Positions 47,295 to 57,488 of a DNA stretch of 64,000 nt are shown here, in pieces (the first letter of the stretch is position 1; every line of letters begins with the position of its first letter). The position numbers and the translations under genes were made by a program. The DNA is from Actinomyces ruminis (GTDB taxonomy: Bacteria > Actinomycetota > Actinomycetes > Actinomycetales > Actinomycetaceae), in NCBI RefSeq assembly GCF_002154335.2, contig NZ_MTPX02000051.1:62001-126000 (forward strand), written 5' to 3'. The notes beneath the pieces are model-generated. The model saw only the letters and a program-made list of their open reading frames with translations, was not told the DNA's origin and did not search any database.

Positions 47295-47777
47295 ATGACC
47301 GAGCCCAGGTCCGACGACTTCGACGGCACCGCCCGCATCCCCGCCCCCGACGCCTCCACGCAGCACCCGACGTCGGGCACCGGAGCCGATGCGGGCTTGT
47401 CCGACGCCGTCGCTCCCGCCCGGACCAAGCGGCAGCGTCCCGGGTACCGGCGCACGTGGGTCGCCGTCGTCGCCGGCGTCGCTGTCATAGCGGCAGCGTT
47501 CGGCGCCGGCTGGGGTGCTAACGAGCTGCTCTCGCCCGAGCAGACTCCGGCGGGTATTGAGCGCGGCGACTTCGACCCGCGCCAGGACGGGCCGGGCGGC
47601 GGCCAGATGCCGGGCGGCCAGATGCCGGGCGGCCAGATGCCCGATGGTGAGACGGGTCAGGGCGGCGCCGGGCGCACCACGCCCAACGACGACGCCACCG
47701 GCGGATCCGGCGATGGCGGCACCTCCGAGGGCGGCGACAGCGCCGGCGTGCTACAGAACGAGGACACCTCGGCCTGA
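47295..47777 (+). CDS. Small single-pass membrane protein with PGGQM repeats
   Basis: Not recognised. ATG 47295 follows GAAAGG. It has 160 residues: a charged, disordered cytoplasmic start (about 50 residues, ending in a basic KRQRPGYRR segment), one transmembrane helix (WVAVVAGVAVIAAAFGAGWG, about 54-73), and an extracytoplasmic low-complexity tail. The tail contains three consecutive MPGGQ-type repeats (GGQMPGGQMPGGQMP), then Gly/Asp/Ser-rich sequence. There are no cysteines and no sortase motif. It could be a membrane-tethered linker or a stress-related small protein. Confidence 0.7.
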   Translation: MTEPRSDDFDGTARIPAPDASTQHPTSGTGADAGLSDAVAPARTKRQRPGYRRTWVAVVAGVAVIAAAFGAGWGANELLSPEQTPAGIERGDFDPRQDGPGGGQMPGGQMPGGQMPDGETGQGGAGRTTPNDDATGGSGDGGTSEGGDSAGVLQNEDTSA

Positions 47778-47783
47778 GTGGCC

Positions 47784-47876
47784 GCCTCGCACACGCCTTC
47801 CCGCCAAGGCCACGTGTTTTGGAGGTTTGCACGGGTTGAGCGCCCGCAAACCTCCAAAACACGTGTGTGCGAGGCG
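47784..47876. repeat. Large two-stem inverted repeat upstream of treC
   Basis: The inner stem is 20 bp and perfect: CACGTGTTTTGGAGGTTTGC (47811-47830) with its complement at 47846-47865, loop 15 nt. The outer stem is 12 bp and perfect: CGCCTCGCACAC (47784-47795) with GTGTGCGAGGCG (47865-47876). The left side carries a 15-nt segment between stems that the right side lacks. It starts 7 bp after the preceding stop codon, so it may end that transcript. The right inner arm recurs, slightly shortened, at 14026-14044. Confidence 0.85.
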
Positions 47877-47939
47877 AACGCGTGTATGTGTGCCACGCCC
47901 AACCGCGGCGGGGTTGTCAGGAGCTCACCGGTGGTGTGT

Positions 47940-47955
47940 ACTTGTGTATACAAGT
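47940..47955. promoter_or_regulatory. Candidate TreR operator
   Basis: ACTTGTGTATACAAGT, with 6-bp arms ACTTGT/ACAAGT around GTAT, closely matches the CTTGTATATACAAG-type operator known for GntR-family TreR of Bacillus. It lies about 45 bp upstream of treC, and a GntR/UTRA regulator gene follows the operon (51854-52621). No second copy is seen before that regulator. Confidence 0.7.
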
Positions 47956-47997
47956 TGCCGCGTGGTTGCGGCAGCGCGACTGACCCCGGAGCACCCC

Positions 47998-49736
47998 ATG
48001 AGCTTTCACGACGCCGTCGTCTACCAGGTCTATCCGAAGTCCTTCCGCGACACCACCGGCGACGGCGTCGGTGACCTGCGCGGCATCCTTGAAAAGGTCC
48101 CCTATATCGCCTCGCTGGGCGTGGACTACGTCTGGCTCAACCCCTTTTATCCCTCGCCGGGCAAGGACAACGGCTACGACGTGTCCGACTACTGCGCGGT
48201 CGACCCCGCGATGGGCACGATGGAGGATTTCGACGAGCTCGTCGCCGCCCTGGCCGAGCACGGCATCAGCCCCATGCTGGACATGGTGCTCAACCACGTG
48301 TCCACCGAGCACGAGTGGTTCCAGCGGGCGCTGGCCGGTGAGCAGCGCTACCGAGATTACTTCTACCTCCGGCCCGCCCGCGGCGACGAACCGACGGGGG
48401 AGCCGATTCTGCCCACCAACTGGGTGTCCAAGTTCGGCGGTCCCGCCTGGGCGCCGTTCGGGCCCGTTGACGAGTCCGGCCGCCCGCTGGGCGGGGAGTA
48501 CTACCTGCACCTGTTCGACCCCGGCCAGGCCGACCTGGACTGGCACAACCCCGAGGTACGGGCACGGGCGGCGCAGGTCATCAACTTCTGGCGCTCCCAC
48601 GGCGTGCGGGCCTTCCGCTTCGACGTTATCAACCTGATCGGCAAGACCGAGCCCCTGGCGGACGCCTCCGCGGGCACCGACGACCGCCTGGTCTACACCG
48701 ACGGGCCGCTCGTGCACGACTACCTGCAAGAACTGTGCCGGGCCAGCTTTGGCCAGGACCCGGACGCCGTGACCGTGGGGGAGATGTCCTCCACCTCCAT
48801 CGCCGCCTGCGTTGACTACACCAGCCCCGGGCGGGGGGAGCTGTCCATGGTGTTCAACTTCCACCACCTCAAGGTCGACTACGCCGACGGCCGGAAATGG
48901 ACCTGACCGAGCCGGATATCCCCGCCCTCAAGCGCATCCTCAACGACTGGGCGCTGGGACTCCAGGCCGGCGGCGGCTGGAACGCCCTGTTCTGGAACAA
49001 CCACGATCAGCCCCGGGCCATCAATCGCTTCGGTGACCCGGACCGCTACCACTACGAGTCCGCCACCATGCTCGCCACCGCCATCCACCTGCTGCGCGGC
49101 ACCCCCTACATCTATATGGGGGAGGAGATCGGCATGACCGATCCGGACTACACCCGCATCGAGGACTATGTGGACGTCGAGGCCCGCAATGCCTACGCCG
49201 AGCTGGTGGCCGCCGGACACAGCGAGGCGGACGCCTTCGCCGTCGTTCACGCCAAGGCGCGTGACAACGCCCGCACCCCCATGCAGTGGGACGCCACCGC
49301 CGGCGCCGGCTTCACCACCGGCACCCCTTGGCTGCGCCCCACCAACGCCGAGACGATCAACGTTGCCGCCGAGGAGGCGGGTGGGCGCATCCTGCCCTAC
49401 TACCGCCGCCTGGTGGAGTTGCGCAAGACGGAGCCGGTGATCGCCGAGGGCGACTACGCCCCCTGGGAGCTCGACAGTCCCGACGTATTCGCCTATATCC
49501 GCAGCCTGCCCGCGTCTCCGGACGCCGCGGCCGCCACCAGCGACGACGCCGGCCCTGCTCGCCTGCTCGTCCTGACCAGCTTCCGTGGTCATCCGACCAC
49601 GGTCGCGGTTCCCAGTGAGTTCCTCGTCGGCGAGGTGCTGATCGGGAACTACCCCGCCCGGCCACTCGGCCCCGTCATGACTCTGTCCCCCTATGAGGCC
49701 CTGGCCATCATCATCCGCAACCCGAAGTCGCTCTGA
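47998..49736 (+). CDS. treC: Trehalose-6-phosphate hydrolase (GH13), one frameshift
   Basis: Cleaves trehalose-6-phosphate, made by the PTS protein encoded next, to glucose and glucose-6-phosphate. The start is AVVYQVYPKSFRDTTGDGVG, typical of TreC/oligo-1,6-glucosidase. Catalytic regions are MLDMVLNHVSTEH, GVRAFRFDVINLIG (nucleophile Asp), VTVGEMSST (acid/base Glu) and FWNNHDQPRAINRFGD. One G is lost near 48895 (CGGAAATGGACC); TGGGAC gives RKWDLTEPDIPALK and 579 residues. TreC is chosen over an alpha-glucosidase because of the adjoining trehalose-type PTS gene and TreR-like operator. Confidence 0.88.
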
Positions 49737-49750
49737 GAGGAGCATCGCAC

Positions 49751-51783
49751 ATGTCCTCATCATCCGCGCCGGAGCGGGCGCTGGCAGCACCCGTATCCGG
49801 CAAGGTCATCGCCCTAGCCGACGTCCCCGATCCGGTCTTCTCCTCCGGTGCCCTGGGAGAGGGCTTCGGCGTGGTTCCCTCCGCAGGTGATGTCGTCGCC
49901 CCAGCGGCGGGTACCGTCACCATGGTGGCCGAGACCGGTCACGCCGTCGGCATCGCCACCGCCGAGGGGCTGGAAGTGCTCCTGCACCTGGGGGTGGATA
50001 CCGTCGAGCTGGAGGGGCGCCCGTTCCGCCTCACCGTCGGCGTCGGCCAGGAGGTGCAGGCCGGCCAGTCCCTGGGCGCCATGGACCTGGCCGCCATTAC
50101 CGCCGCCGGCAAGGACACCACCACCATCGTGGCCGTGACCAACTCCGCCAAGACCCTGGCCGAACTGCGCGTCACCGAGGGGGAGACGCAGGCCGGCGCG
50201 AGCGTGGCCGGAGCCGTGCTCAAGACGGCCTCCGGCGACTCCGCGGTCGCCGACGCCTCCGCTCCCGCACCGGACGACGGCCTGACCGGCTTTGACGCCA
50301 CCGCCCGCGACATCATCGCCGGGGTGGGCGGGGCCGACAATATCCGCTCCGTCATCCACTGCATCACCCGGGTGCGCTTCTACCTGAAGGACGAGTCCCG
50401 CGCCGACGACGCCGCCGTGACCGGCGCGGAGGGCGTGATCGACGTCGCCGCGCGGGTGGCCAGTATCAGGTGGTCATCGGTGCCACCGTCGGTGACGTGT
50501 ACGACGCCATCGTCAAGCAGGTGCCGCGCCTGGCCGAGGGGGCCGACGAGGCGGAGGCCGCGCCGGCGGCGCCGCGGCCCACCACGCCCATCGGCTGGGT
50601 CAAGTATGGATTCTCCTCGCTGATCGGTGTGATCACCGGCTCCATGATCCCCGTGATCGGCGTGCTGGCGGCCTCCGGCATCCTCAAGGGGATCCTGGCG
50701 CTGCTGACCCAGTTCGACGTCGTGGACACCGGCACCTCGACCTACACCTTCATCGACGCCATGGCCTCGTCGATGTTCTACTTCCTGCCCATCATCATCG
50801 GCTTCACCTCGGCCCGCAGGCTCGGCGCGGACCCGATCATCGTCGCCATCATCGGCGGGGTGCTCACCTTCCCGTCCGTGGTCGCCATGGCCGACTCCTC
50901 CGCCGAGGACTACCACGTGATCGCCCGGATCGGGCGGACGGTGTTCAATTCCGACTTCTTCGGCATCCCGGTCTCCCTGCCCGAGGGCAACGCCTACGCC
51001 TACTCGATCTTCCCGATCATCGTGGCCGCCTGGCTAGCTTCCAAGATCGAGCCCTGGCTCAAGCGGTGGATCCCGGCGGTGGTGCGCTCCATCTTCGCCC
51101 CGCTGCTGGAGATCTTCATCGTCTCCACCCTGGTGCTGGTGGTGTTCGGCCCCATCGTCATGACGATCTCCGGCGCCATCGCCCAGGCCGTCACTTGGGT
51201 GCTGAGCCTTTCGTATCCGGTGGCCGGTTTCCTCATCGGCGGGTTCTACCAGTGCCTGGTCATCTTCGGACTGCACTGGGCGGTAATCCCGATCATCTCC
51301 CAGCAGATCGCCGACCCCGGGTACTCGCCGCTCAACGCCATTGTGTCCGTATCGATGATTGCCCAGGGCGGCGGTGCACTCGCGCTGTGGGTAAAGGCCA
51401 AGAGTCCGCGCATCAAGCAACTGGCCGGCCCGGCCACCATCTCCGCCCTGTGCGGGGTGACCGAGCCCGCCATGTACGGCCTGAACCTCAAGTACGGGCG
51501 CGTGTTCATCACCGCCTCCATCGGTGGCGCCGTGGGCGGCCTGCTCACCGGCCTGTTCGACGTCAACATGTGGGGATTCACCGGCGCGTTCGTCGGCTTC
51601 CCCTCCTTCGTCAACCCCGAGGGCATCGACGGGTCCTTCACCGGGTTCTGGATCGCCTCATTCGTGACCCTGGCCGTGTCCTTCCTGGCCACCTACTTCT
51701 TCGGCTTCAAGGAGTCCGACTTCGAGACCGAGCGCACGGTGGAGAAGGTGCGGCTGGGCAACCGCGAGCCGGTGGCTCGCTGA
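49751..51783 (+). CDS. Trehalose-type PTS permease, EIIA-EIIB-EIIC fusion, one frameshift
   Basis: Imports and phosphorylates the sugar; probable trehalose transporter. Domain order is unusual: EIIA(Glc-type) first (about 1-140; LEVLLHLGVDTVEL with the phospho-His at about 79), then EIIB (about 175-255; SVIHCITRVRFYL with the phospho-Cys at about 204), then EIIC with about ten membrane segments (YGFSSLIGVITGSMIPVIGV, GLHWAVIPIISQQIADPGYS, ALCGVTEPAMYGLNLKYG). A G is missing near 50455 (GCCGCGCGGGTGGCC); repair gives RGGQYQVVIGATVGDVY and 677 residues. EIIA usually lies at the C-terminus (BglF) or in a separate protein. It is 14 bp after treC, with GAGAGGAGC as ribosome binding site. Confidence 0.88.
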
Positions 51784-51809
51784 CCAACTGACCAACACGG
51801 CGTTTTGAC

Positions 51810-51839
51810 GGCCCGGTCGGCGTACGCGCCGGCCGGGCC
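51810..51839. terminator. Hairpin between convergent PTS and GntR genes
   Basis: GGCCCGGTCGGCG (51810-51822) pairs with CGCCGGCCGGGCC (51827-51839) through 13 bp, including one G-T pair, with a TACG loop. It starts 26 bp after the PTS stop and 14 bp before the end of the convergent regulator gene. There is no U-run, so if it terminates transcription it does so by the G+C-rich, tract-less mode common in actinobacteria; it could work for both strands. Confidence 0.6.
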
Positions 51840-51853
51840 GCCGGCTTGCGCCA

Positions 51854-52621
51854 TCACCGGTGGGCGGGCAGACGCTGGGCCGCCGAGACGAAGCCGAAGG
51901 TCTCCGGCACGTGGTGGGAGCGGGTGTACTCGAACGGCACCCCGGAGGCGTCGAAGCCGAGCGACTCCATTACCCCCACGCAGTCCAGACCGCCCAGATC
52001 CAGATGACGGCGATCGAGCTCGTCCGCGGCCTCAATGGTGACCATGCGTGAGGCGGTGGCGATATGTACCCCCAGCTCATTCTCCAGGTAGGCGTAGATG
52101 GAGGTCTCCGCGGCCTCGCGGGGAATGTCGGGGACCACCGAGCGCAGGAAGCGGTTGTGGTCGATGATGGCGGGCCGGTCGTTCAGCAGACGCAGCCGAC
52201 GCAGGTACAGCACCTGTGCGCCCGCCTCCAGGCCGGAGGCCCACGCCACTGTATCGGTTACGGTTTCGACCGTTGCGGCCAGCAACACGGTGCGCACCGT
52301 GGTGCCGATGCGACGACCGGCCTCGGCCAGAGACTCGATGCCGGACAGGAAGAACAGCGAGGTTGAACGCGGCCGGTAGATGACCTGGACACCTTTGCCG
52401 TGAATGGGCTGGACGTACCCCTGCGAGCCCAGGTACTGCACCGCCTTGCGCACCGTGGGGCGGGTGGTGGCGAAGTCGGCGCTGAGCCGATTCTCACTGG
52501 GCAGGAAGGAGCGGAAGGGGAAGGCGCCGTCCTCTATTCGGCCACGCAGGAACTCGTAGATCTCCTGATACTTGGGCACACTCGTGGGCTCGCGCCGGAA
52601 CGGGGGCTGAGAGACGGTCAC
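51854..52621 (-). CDS. GntR-family regulator with UTRA domain, probable TreR
   Basis: 255 residues from GTG 52621 (GAGGAG eight bases upstream). The N-terminal winged helix is KYQEIYEFLRGRIEDGAFPF, SFLPSENRLSADFATTRPTV, RKAVQYLGSQGYVQPIHGKG. The UTRA ligand-binding domain (about 85-245) includes LEAGAQVLYLRRLRLLNDRP, FLRSVVPDIPREAAETSIYA and GVPFEYTRSHHVPETFGF. This is the HutC/TreR class, which typically binds a sugar phosphate and releases DNA. Convergent with the trehalose operon, it is the natural candidate for the ACTTGTGTATACAAGT site. Confidence 0.88.
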   Translation of the reverse strand: MTVSQPPFRREPTSVPKYQEIYEFLRGRIEDGAFPFRSFLPSENRLSADFATTRPTVRKAVQYLGSQGYVQPIHGKGVQVIYRPRSTSLFFLSGIESLAEAGRRIGTTVRTVLLAATVETVTDTVAWASGLEAGAQVLYLRRLRLLNDRPAIIDHNRFLRSVVPDIPREAAETSIYAYLENELGVHIATASRMVTIEAADELDRRHLDLGGLDCVGVMESLGFDASGVPFEYTRSHHVPETFGFVSAAQRLPAHR

Positions 52622-52923
52622 GGTGTGCTCTCCTCGGTTGTGGTCTGGACGGCCTGGGGTACTTAAGTGGCGTAAGCCTATGCGTCTGCGGCGTCGGCGA
52701 GACCCGACGGCGGAAACGCACCCGCGTCCCGAGCTGCCGCGCGCTACCACCTGCCCGGTCTCCCGCACGGGCCGGCGGCCTAATGATGTGGCGAGAATGA
52801 CGCCGCCGGGAGCCGATGGAGAATGGCCCGCCGCGCGGTCCACGGCTACACTCACCGCCACAGGCGCCGACCCGGCCATCACCGGCGAGCCTCCGGAAGA
52901 ACCGGACCGCGGTTCACATTGTG
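52622..52923. other. Gap upstream of the GntR gene and the T-box
   Basis: About 300 bp between divergent transcripts. It should hold the promoters of the GntR regulator (minus) and of the ileS leader (plus). No clear -35/-10 pair or operator palindrome is apparent, and open frames across it lack family resemblance. Confidence 0.4.
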
Positions 52924-53140
52924 TGCGCGGCCCCCAGTAGAACCGGACGGGACAGCCCGTCACAGCTGCGAATCAAGCGGCCCGCCCCGGCCCCGCCGGA
53001 GCGGACAAGCGAGGTGGTACCGCGGTGCGGTCCCCGTGAGCCGGCGCAAACGGCGAGCGGGACGGCGTCGTCCTCGTGGATCCCGGACCCGACCCGGCGT
53101 CGAGTCCAACGACTACGAGTGAGACGCGAGGCAAGACCAC
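52924..53140 (+). ncRNA. T-box leader controlling ileS
   Basis: The T-box sequence GGTGGTACCGCGG at 53013-53025 matches the invariant AGGGUGGnACCGCG that pairs with uncharged tRNA acceptor ends. About 40 bp upstream, the segment GCGAATCAAGCGG contains ATC (52972-52974), an Ile specifier codon followed by a purine. After the T-box come further complementary stretches (GCCGGCGCAAACGGCGAGC) up to the ileS ribosome binding site. The short distance between specifier and T-box, with no T-run terminator, fits the translational, shortened Stem I T-boxes of actinobacterial ileS: uncharged tRNA-Ile would expose the ribosome binding site. The left border is approximate. Confidence 0.85.
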
Positions 53141-56100
53141 ATGGCCGAAGAGCCCACCGCCGCCCAGCATGCGGGCGCCGCCTTCTACCCCCTGCACCGT
53201 CCCGGCCAGAAGGTCGAGCCGTCCCCCTCCTTCCCGGCAATCGAGGAGGACGTCCTGGCCTACTGGAAGCAGGACGGCACGTTCCAGGCCTCCATCGACG
53301 CTCGGCCCGCTCTGGACGACAACGGCCACTCCAACGAGTTCGTCTTCTACGACGGCCCGCCCTTCGCCAACGGCCTGCCCCACTACGGGCACCTGCTGAC
53401 CGGCTACGTCAAGGATGCGGTGGGCCGTTATCAGACCCAGCGGGGCCGCCGCGTGGAGCGTCGCTTCGGCTGGGACACCCACGGCCTGCCCGCCGAGCTG
53501 GAGGCGCAGCGCGAGCTCGGCATCGACGACGTCACCGAGATCACCCGCCCCGGCGGCCTGGGCATCGAGAAGTTCAACGCGGCCTGCCGCACCTCCGTGC
53601 TGCGCTACACCAAGGAGTGGGAGGACTACGTCACCCGCCAGGCCCGCTGGGTAGACTTCGAGAACGACTACAAGACCCTCGACCCCACCTACATGGAGTC
53701 GGTCATGTGGGCCTTCAAGACCCTGTATGACAAGGGCCTGGCCTACCAGGGCTACCGGGTGCTGCCCTACTGCTGGCACGACCGCACGCCGCTGAGCAAC
53801 CACGAGCTCAAGATGGACGACGACGTCTATCAGGACCGTCAGGACAACACCGTCACCGTGGGTCTGCGCCTGGAGCGGCGCCTGGACGCCACCCACCCGG
53901 ATGCCGGCCCCGAACTGGCGCTGATCTGGACCACCACCCCGTGGACGCTGCCGTCCAACTCCGCCGTCGCCGTCGGCCCCGACGTCGACTACGTGACCGT
54001 CCGCGTGGACGCCGACCTGGACTCCCCGGTCGCAGGGCAGGACGTGCTGCTCGCACGCGACCTGCTGGGCGCCTACGCCCGGGAGCTGGGTGAGGACCCG
54101 CAGGTGTTGGCCACCTATAAGGGGACCGATCTGGTCGGCGTGCGCTACGTGCCCATCTACGACTTCTTCGACGACGCCGCCCACCGGGCCGAGGGCGCCG
54201 CCCCCGGGTCAGCGGCCTGGCAGATCATCGCCGCCGACTACGTCACCACCACCGAGGGCACCGGCCTGGTGCACCTGGCGCCCGCCTTCGGTGAGGACGA
54301 TATGAACTCCTGCCAGCCCTACGGCATCGGCACGGTCATCCCCGTCGACGACGGCGGCATGTTCACCTCCGAGGTGCCCGACTACGCCGGCATGCACATC
54401 TTCGACGCCAACAAGCCGGTCATCACCGACCTGCGCGACGGCACCGGCCCGCTGGCCCGCCGCGAGGCGGCCGTGCGCGCCGTGCTGGTGCGGCAGCAGT
54501 CCTACGTGCACTCCTACCCACACTGCTGGCGCTGCCGTAAGCCGCTTATGTACAAGGCCGTCTCGAGCTGGTTCGTGAAGGTCACCGCCATCCGCGACCG
54601 CATGGTCCAACTGAACCAGGAGATCACCTGGGTGCCCGGGCACGTCAAGGACGGCATCTTTGGCAACTGGCTGGCCGGCGCCCGCGACTGGTCCATCTCC
54701 CGCAACCGCTTCTGGGGCTCACCCATCCCCGTGTGGGTGAGCGACGACCCGGCCCACCCGCGCACCGACGTCTACGGGTCCTTCGCGGAGCTGGAGCGCG
54801 ACTTCGGTGTGGAGGTGAAGGATCTGCACCGGCCCTTCATCGACACGCTGGTGCGCCCCAACCCGGACGACCCCACCGGCAAGTCCATGATGCGCCGCAT
54901 CCCCGACGTGCTGGACTGCTGGTTCGAGTCCGGCTCCATGCCCTTCGCCCAGGTGCACTACCCGTTCGAGAACGTGGACTGGTTCGAGTCGCACAACCCG
55001 GGCGACTTCATCGTGGAGTACGTCGGACAGACCCGCGGCTGGTTCTACACGCTGCACGTGCTGGCCACCGCCCTGTTCGATCGGCCCGCCTTCACCACCT
55101 GCGTCTCCCACGGCATTCTGTTGGGCAACGACGGGGCGAAGATGAGCAAGTCCCTGCGCAACTACCCCGACGTCCAGCAGGTCTTCGACCGCGACGGCGC
55201 CGACGCCATGCGCTGGTTCCTGCTGTCCTCCCCGGTGGTGCGCGGCGGCAACCTGTCCGTCACCAACAAGGCCATCCGCGACACCGTCCGCCAGGTCATG
55301 CTGCCGCTGTGGAACACCTGGTACTTCTTCGCCCTGTACGCCGCCCAGGCCGGGGACGAGGGGGCCTGCTACCTCACCGACGGCGTGGACCTGACCGACA
55401 CCTCGCTGTTCGAGCGCAAGGGCACCCTCGACGTGATGGACCGCTACATCCTGGCCCGCACCAAGGACCTGACCGACACCGTGGCCGCCCAGTTGGACGC
55501 CTACGACATCACCGGCGCCACCCACACGGTGCGCGAGTTCATCGACGTGCTGACCAACTGGTACCTGCGCACCTCCCGGTCGCGGTTCGTCGACGGCGGC
55601 GCCGAGGTGGCGCGCCCCGCCTTCGACACCCTCGCCACCGTGCTGCGCGTGCTGACGCAGGTGATGGCGCCCCTGGCCCCGCTGACCGCGGAGGAGATCT
55701 ACCGCGGCCTGACCGGGGAGCGCTCCGTTCACCTGACCGACTGGCCGGTCCTGCCCGAGCACGTGGCCGACGGCGCCCTGGTGGACGCCATGGATCAGGC
55801 GCGCGACGCGGTGTCCGCCGCGCTGAGCCTGCGCAAGGCCGAGAAGCTGCGCGTACGCCAGCCGCTGCGGACTCTGACCATCGCCACCTCCGACCCGGCC
55901 GGCCTGGCGCCATTCACGGCGCTGATCGCCGACGAGGTCAACGTCAAGCAGGTGCGGGTGCTGGATGCCGCCGACGCCGGCTACGAGCTGACCGAGGAAC
56001 TGACCCTCAACCCGCGCGCCTTCGCCCCGCAGGTGCGCAAGCTGACCTCGAAGCTGTTCAGCGCCGTCAAGGCGGGGGAGTGGGAGGTCACCGAGGACGG

Positions 56101-56521
56101 CGACGTTCGCTTCGACACGGTCCTGCTCGACGGCTCCCCGGTGGTGCTGGAGGCGGAGGACTCCACCTTCACCCTGTCCACGCGTATCGAGGTCCACGAC
56201 GATGCCTTGTCCGCCACCGTGCTGCCCTCGGGCGCCTTTGTGGTGCTGGATACGGCACTCGACGACGACCTGGAGGCCGAAGGCTGGGCCCGTGACCTGG
56301 TGCGCCTGCTGATGGATGAGCGCAAGGCCGCCGGCTTGAACGTCGGCGAGCCGGCGCGCGCAACCCTGACGATCCCGACGGACAAGAATGCCTGGACCGG
56401 CGCCCACCTGGACCTGATCAAGCGGGAGGTCAGCTGCGTGGAGCTGCAAGTGATCACCGCCGACGTGGACACTCCCACCGCCACCGTGGCGCGGGCCCGG
56501 GGGACGAGCGAGGCACAGTAG
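53141..56521 (+). CDS. ileS: Isoleucyl-tRNA synthetase
   Basis: 1126 intact residues, the long eukaryote-like form found in many actinobacteria. The HIGH motif is [20 protein letters not shown], followed by [20 protein letters not shown]. The CP1 editing domain runs from about 200 to 430 ([20 protein letters not shown]) and [19 protein letters not shown] follows. KMSKS is [20 protein letters not shown]. The anticodon-binding and C-terminal domains run to the end. One pseudo-zinc pair is visible in [13 protein letters not shown]. It is controlled by the upstream T-box and followed by a strong terminator. Confidence 0.96.
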   Translation: MAEEPTAAQHAGAAFYPLHRPGQKVEPSPSFPAIEEDVLAYWKQDGTFQASIDARPALDDNGHSNEFVFYDGPPFANGLPHYGHLLTGYVKDAVGRYQTQRGRRVERRFGWDTHGLPAELEAQRELGIDDVTEITRPGGLGIEKFNAACRTSVLRYTKEWEDYVTRQARWVDFENDYKTLDPTYMESVMWAFKTLYDKGLAYQGYRVLPYCWHDRTPLSNHELKMDDDVYQDRQDNTVTVGLRLERRLDATHPDAGPELALIWTTTPWTLPSNSAVAVGPDVDYVTVRVDADLDSPVAGQDVLLARDLLGAYARELGEDPQVLATYKGTDLVGVRYVPIYDFFDDAAHRAEGAAPGSAAWQIIAADYVTTTEGTGLVHLAPAFGEDDMNSCQPYGIGTVIPVDDGGMFTSEVPDYAGMHIFDANKPVITDLRDGTGPLARREAAVRAVLVRQQSYVHSYPHCWRCRKPLMYKAVSSWFVKVTAIRDRMVQLNQEITWVPGHVKDGIFGNWLAGARDWSISRNRFWGSPIPVWVSDDPAHPRTDVYGSFAELERDFGVEVKDLHRPFIDTLVRPNPDDPTGKSMMRRIPDVLDCWFESGSMPFAQVHYPFENVDWFESHNPGDFIVEYVGQTRGWFYTLHVLATALFDRPAFTTCVSHGILLGNDGAKMSKSLRNYPDVQQVFDRDGADAMRWFLLSSPVVRGGNLSVTNKAIRDTVRQVMLPLWNTWYFFALYAAQAGDEGACYLTDGVDLTDTSLFERKGTLDVMDRYILARTKDLTDTVAAQLDAYDITGATHTVREFIDVLTNWYLRTSRSRFVDGGAEVARPAFDTLATVLRVLTQVMAPLAPLTAEEIYRGLTGERSVHLTDWPVLPEHVADGALVDAMDQARDAVSAALSLRKAEKLRVRQPLRTLTIATSDPAGLAPFTALIADEVNVKQVRVLDAADAGYELTEELTLNPRAFAPQVRKLTSKLFSAVKAGEWEVTEDGDVRFDTVLLDGSPVVLEAEDSTFTLSTRIEVHDDALSATVLPSGAFVVLDTALDDDLEAEGWARDLVRLLMDERKAAGLNVGEPARATLTIPTDKNAWTGAHLDLIKREVSCVELQVITADVDTPTATVARARGTSEAQ

Positions 56522-56532
56522 GCTCTCACGGC

Positions 56533-56577
56533 GCCCGGGCAGGTTCGCAGTTGTGGCGACCTGCCCGGGCTGCTTTT
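56533..56577 (+). terminator. Intrinsic terminator of ileS
   Basis: GCCCGGGCAGGT (56533-56544) and ACCTGCCCGGGC (56559-56570) form a perfect 12-bp stem with a 14-nt loop, followed by TGCTTTT. It starts 12 bp after the ileS stop. It is the only T-tract terminator in the window. Confidence 0.9.
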
Positions 56578-56609
56578 GCGGAGTTGCTGCTGGAATCGCA
56601 TCCGGACAG

Positions 56610-56649
56610 CTTGTGGGTCTCTCGCACGGTGGTTTGGGAGACCCACAAG
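56610..56649. terminator. Hairpin at the 3' end of the sugar ABC operon
   Basis: CTTGTGGGTCTC (56610-56621) and GAGACCCACAAG (56638-56649) are perfect 12-bp complements with a 16-nt loop. It lies 11 bp beyond the stop of the minus-strand permease gene, so it probably ends that transcript. There is no T-run on the minus strand. Confidence 0.65.
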
Positions 56650-56660
56650 TGTCAGACACG

Positions 56661-57488
56661 TCAGCCCTTGACTGCGCCCTGCATCATGGCGGTTATGAAC
56701 TGACGCTGGAACAGCAGGAATACGCACAGTGTCGGCAGCATGATAATGAGTGCTCCGGCACATAGGAGTGGGATGTCGGTGCCCCACTGCCCTTGAAATG
56801 CACCCAGCGCGCCTGCCGCTGTGCGCCTGGTAGGGTCGTTCACTAGGACTACCGTGAGTAGGAACTGGTTCCATGTCCACAGAAACAGAAGGATCGCCAG
56901 CGACGACAGTGCTGGACGAGCCAGTGGGACTTGAACCCGCCAGAACGCCTGCCACAGGTTCGCTCCGTCGACCTCGGCCGCTTCGGATATCTCCTTGGGG
57001 ACGTTGACGAAGTGCGCGTGCATCCAGAACGCTGAGAATGGCATGAATAGGCCGATGAGCGGCAAGATGATCGCCCATCTGGTGTTGAGCAGTCCTAGGT
57101 CTCGTATCTGATGGTAGAGAGGGGTGATGATTCCTTCGAAAGGCAGTGTCAGCCCCAAGATGAAGGTGAGCAGAAGCCATCTGTGCCCCGGAACCCTGAG
57201 GTGACCGAGCGCATAGCCGGCCATGGTCGCTATCGCCAGCGAAATCGGGACGACGCCAACGACGATGAGAACGCTGGACCACACCAGCGCCCCGACGTTT
57301 GCGCTCTCGAAAGCCTTTGCGAAGTTGCTCCACTGGGGTTCCTCCGGCCACTCGAGTCCCGCAGGATAGGTTCCCGACGGATGGAGCGCGGTTACGAAGA
57401 GACTGATGAACGGGACTACCGTCCAGAGCATGATGAGCGTCAGGAGAATGCGGCCCACCACTGATTCCCGCTTGGATACGATCATCAT
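56661..57488 (-). CDS. Carbohydrate ABC transporter permease (MalG/CUT1 family)
   Basis: 275 residues, six membrane segments. It starts with VVGRILLTLIMLWTVVPFIS and ends QRQFITAMMQGAVKG, the typical CUT1 C-terminus. The EAA motif is EISEAAEVDGANLWQAFWRV, the ATPase-docking loop. The first ATG (57488) overlaps the preceding permease's stop (ATGA), so the two are coupled. No ATPase gene is in the operon, so a shared MsiK/UgpC-type ATPase must come from elsewhere, as is common in actinobacteria. Confidence 0.93.
   Translation of the reverse strand: MMIVSKRESVVGRILLTLIMLWTVVPFISLFVTALHPSGTYPAGLEWPEEPQWSNFAKAFESANVGALVWSSVLIVVGVVPISLAIATMAGYALGHLRVPGHRWLLLTFILGLTLPFEGIITPLYHQIRDLGLLNTRWAIILPLIGLFMPFSAFWMHAHFVNVPKEISEAAEVDGANLWQAFWRVQVPLARPALSSLAILLFLWTWNQFLLTVVLVNDPTRRTAAGALGAFQGQWGTDIPLLCAGALIIMLPTLCVFLLFQRQFITAMMQGAVKG

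Noticed and set aside
54719-56659. 646-residue minus-strand frame
   Set aside because: Antisense shadow of ileS, which has full synthetase motifs.
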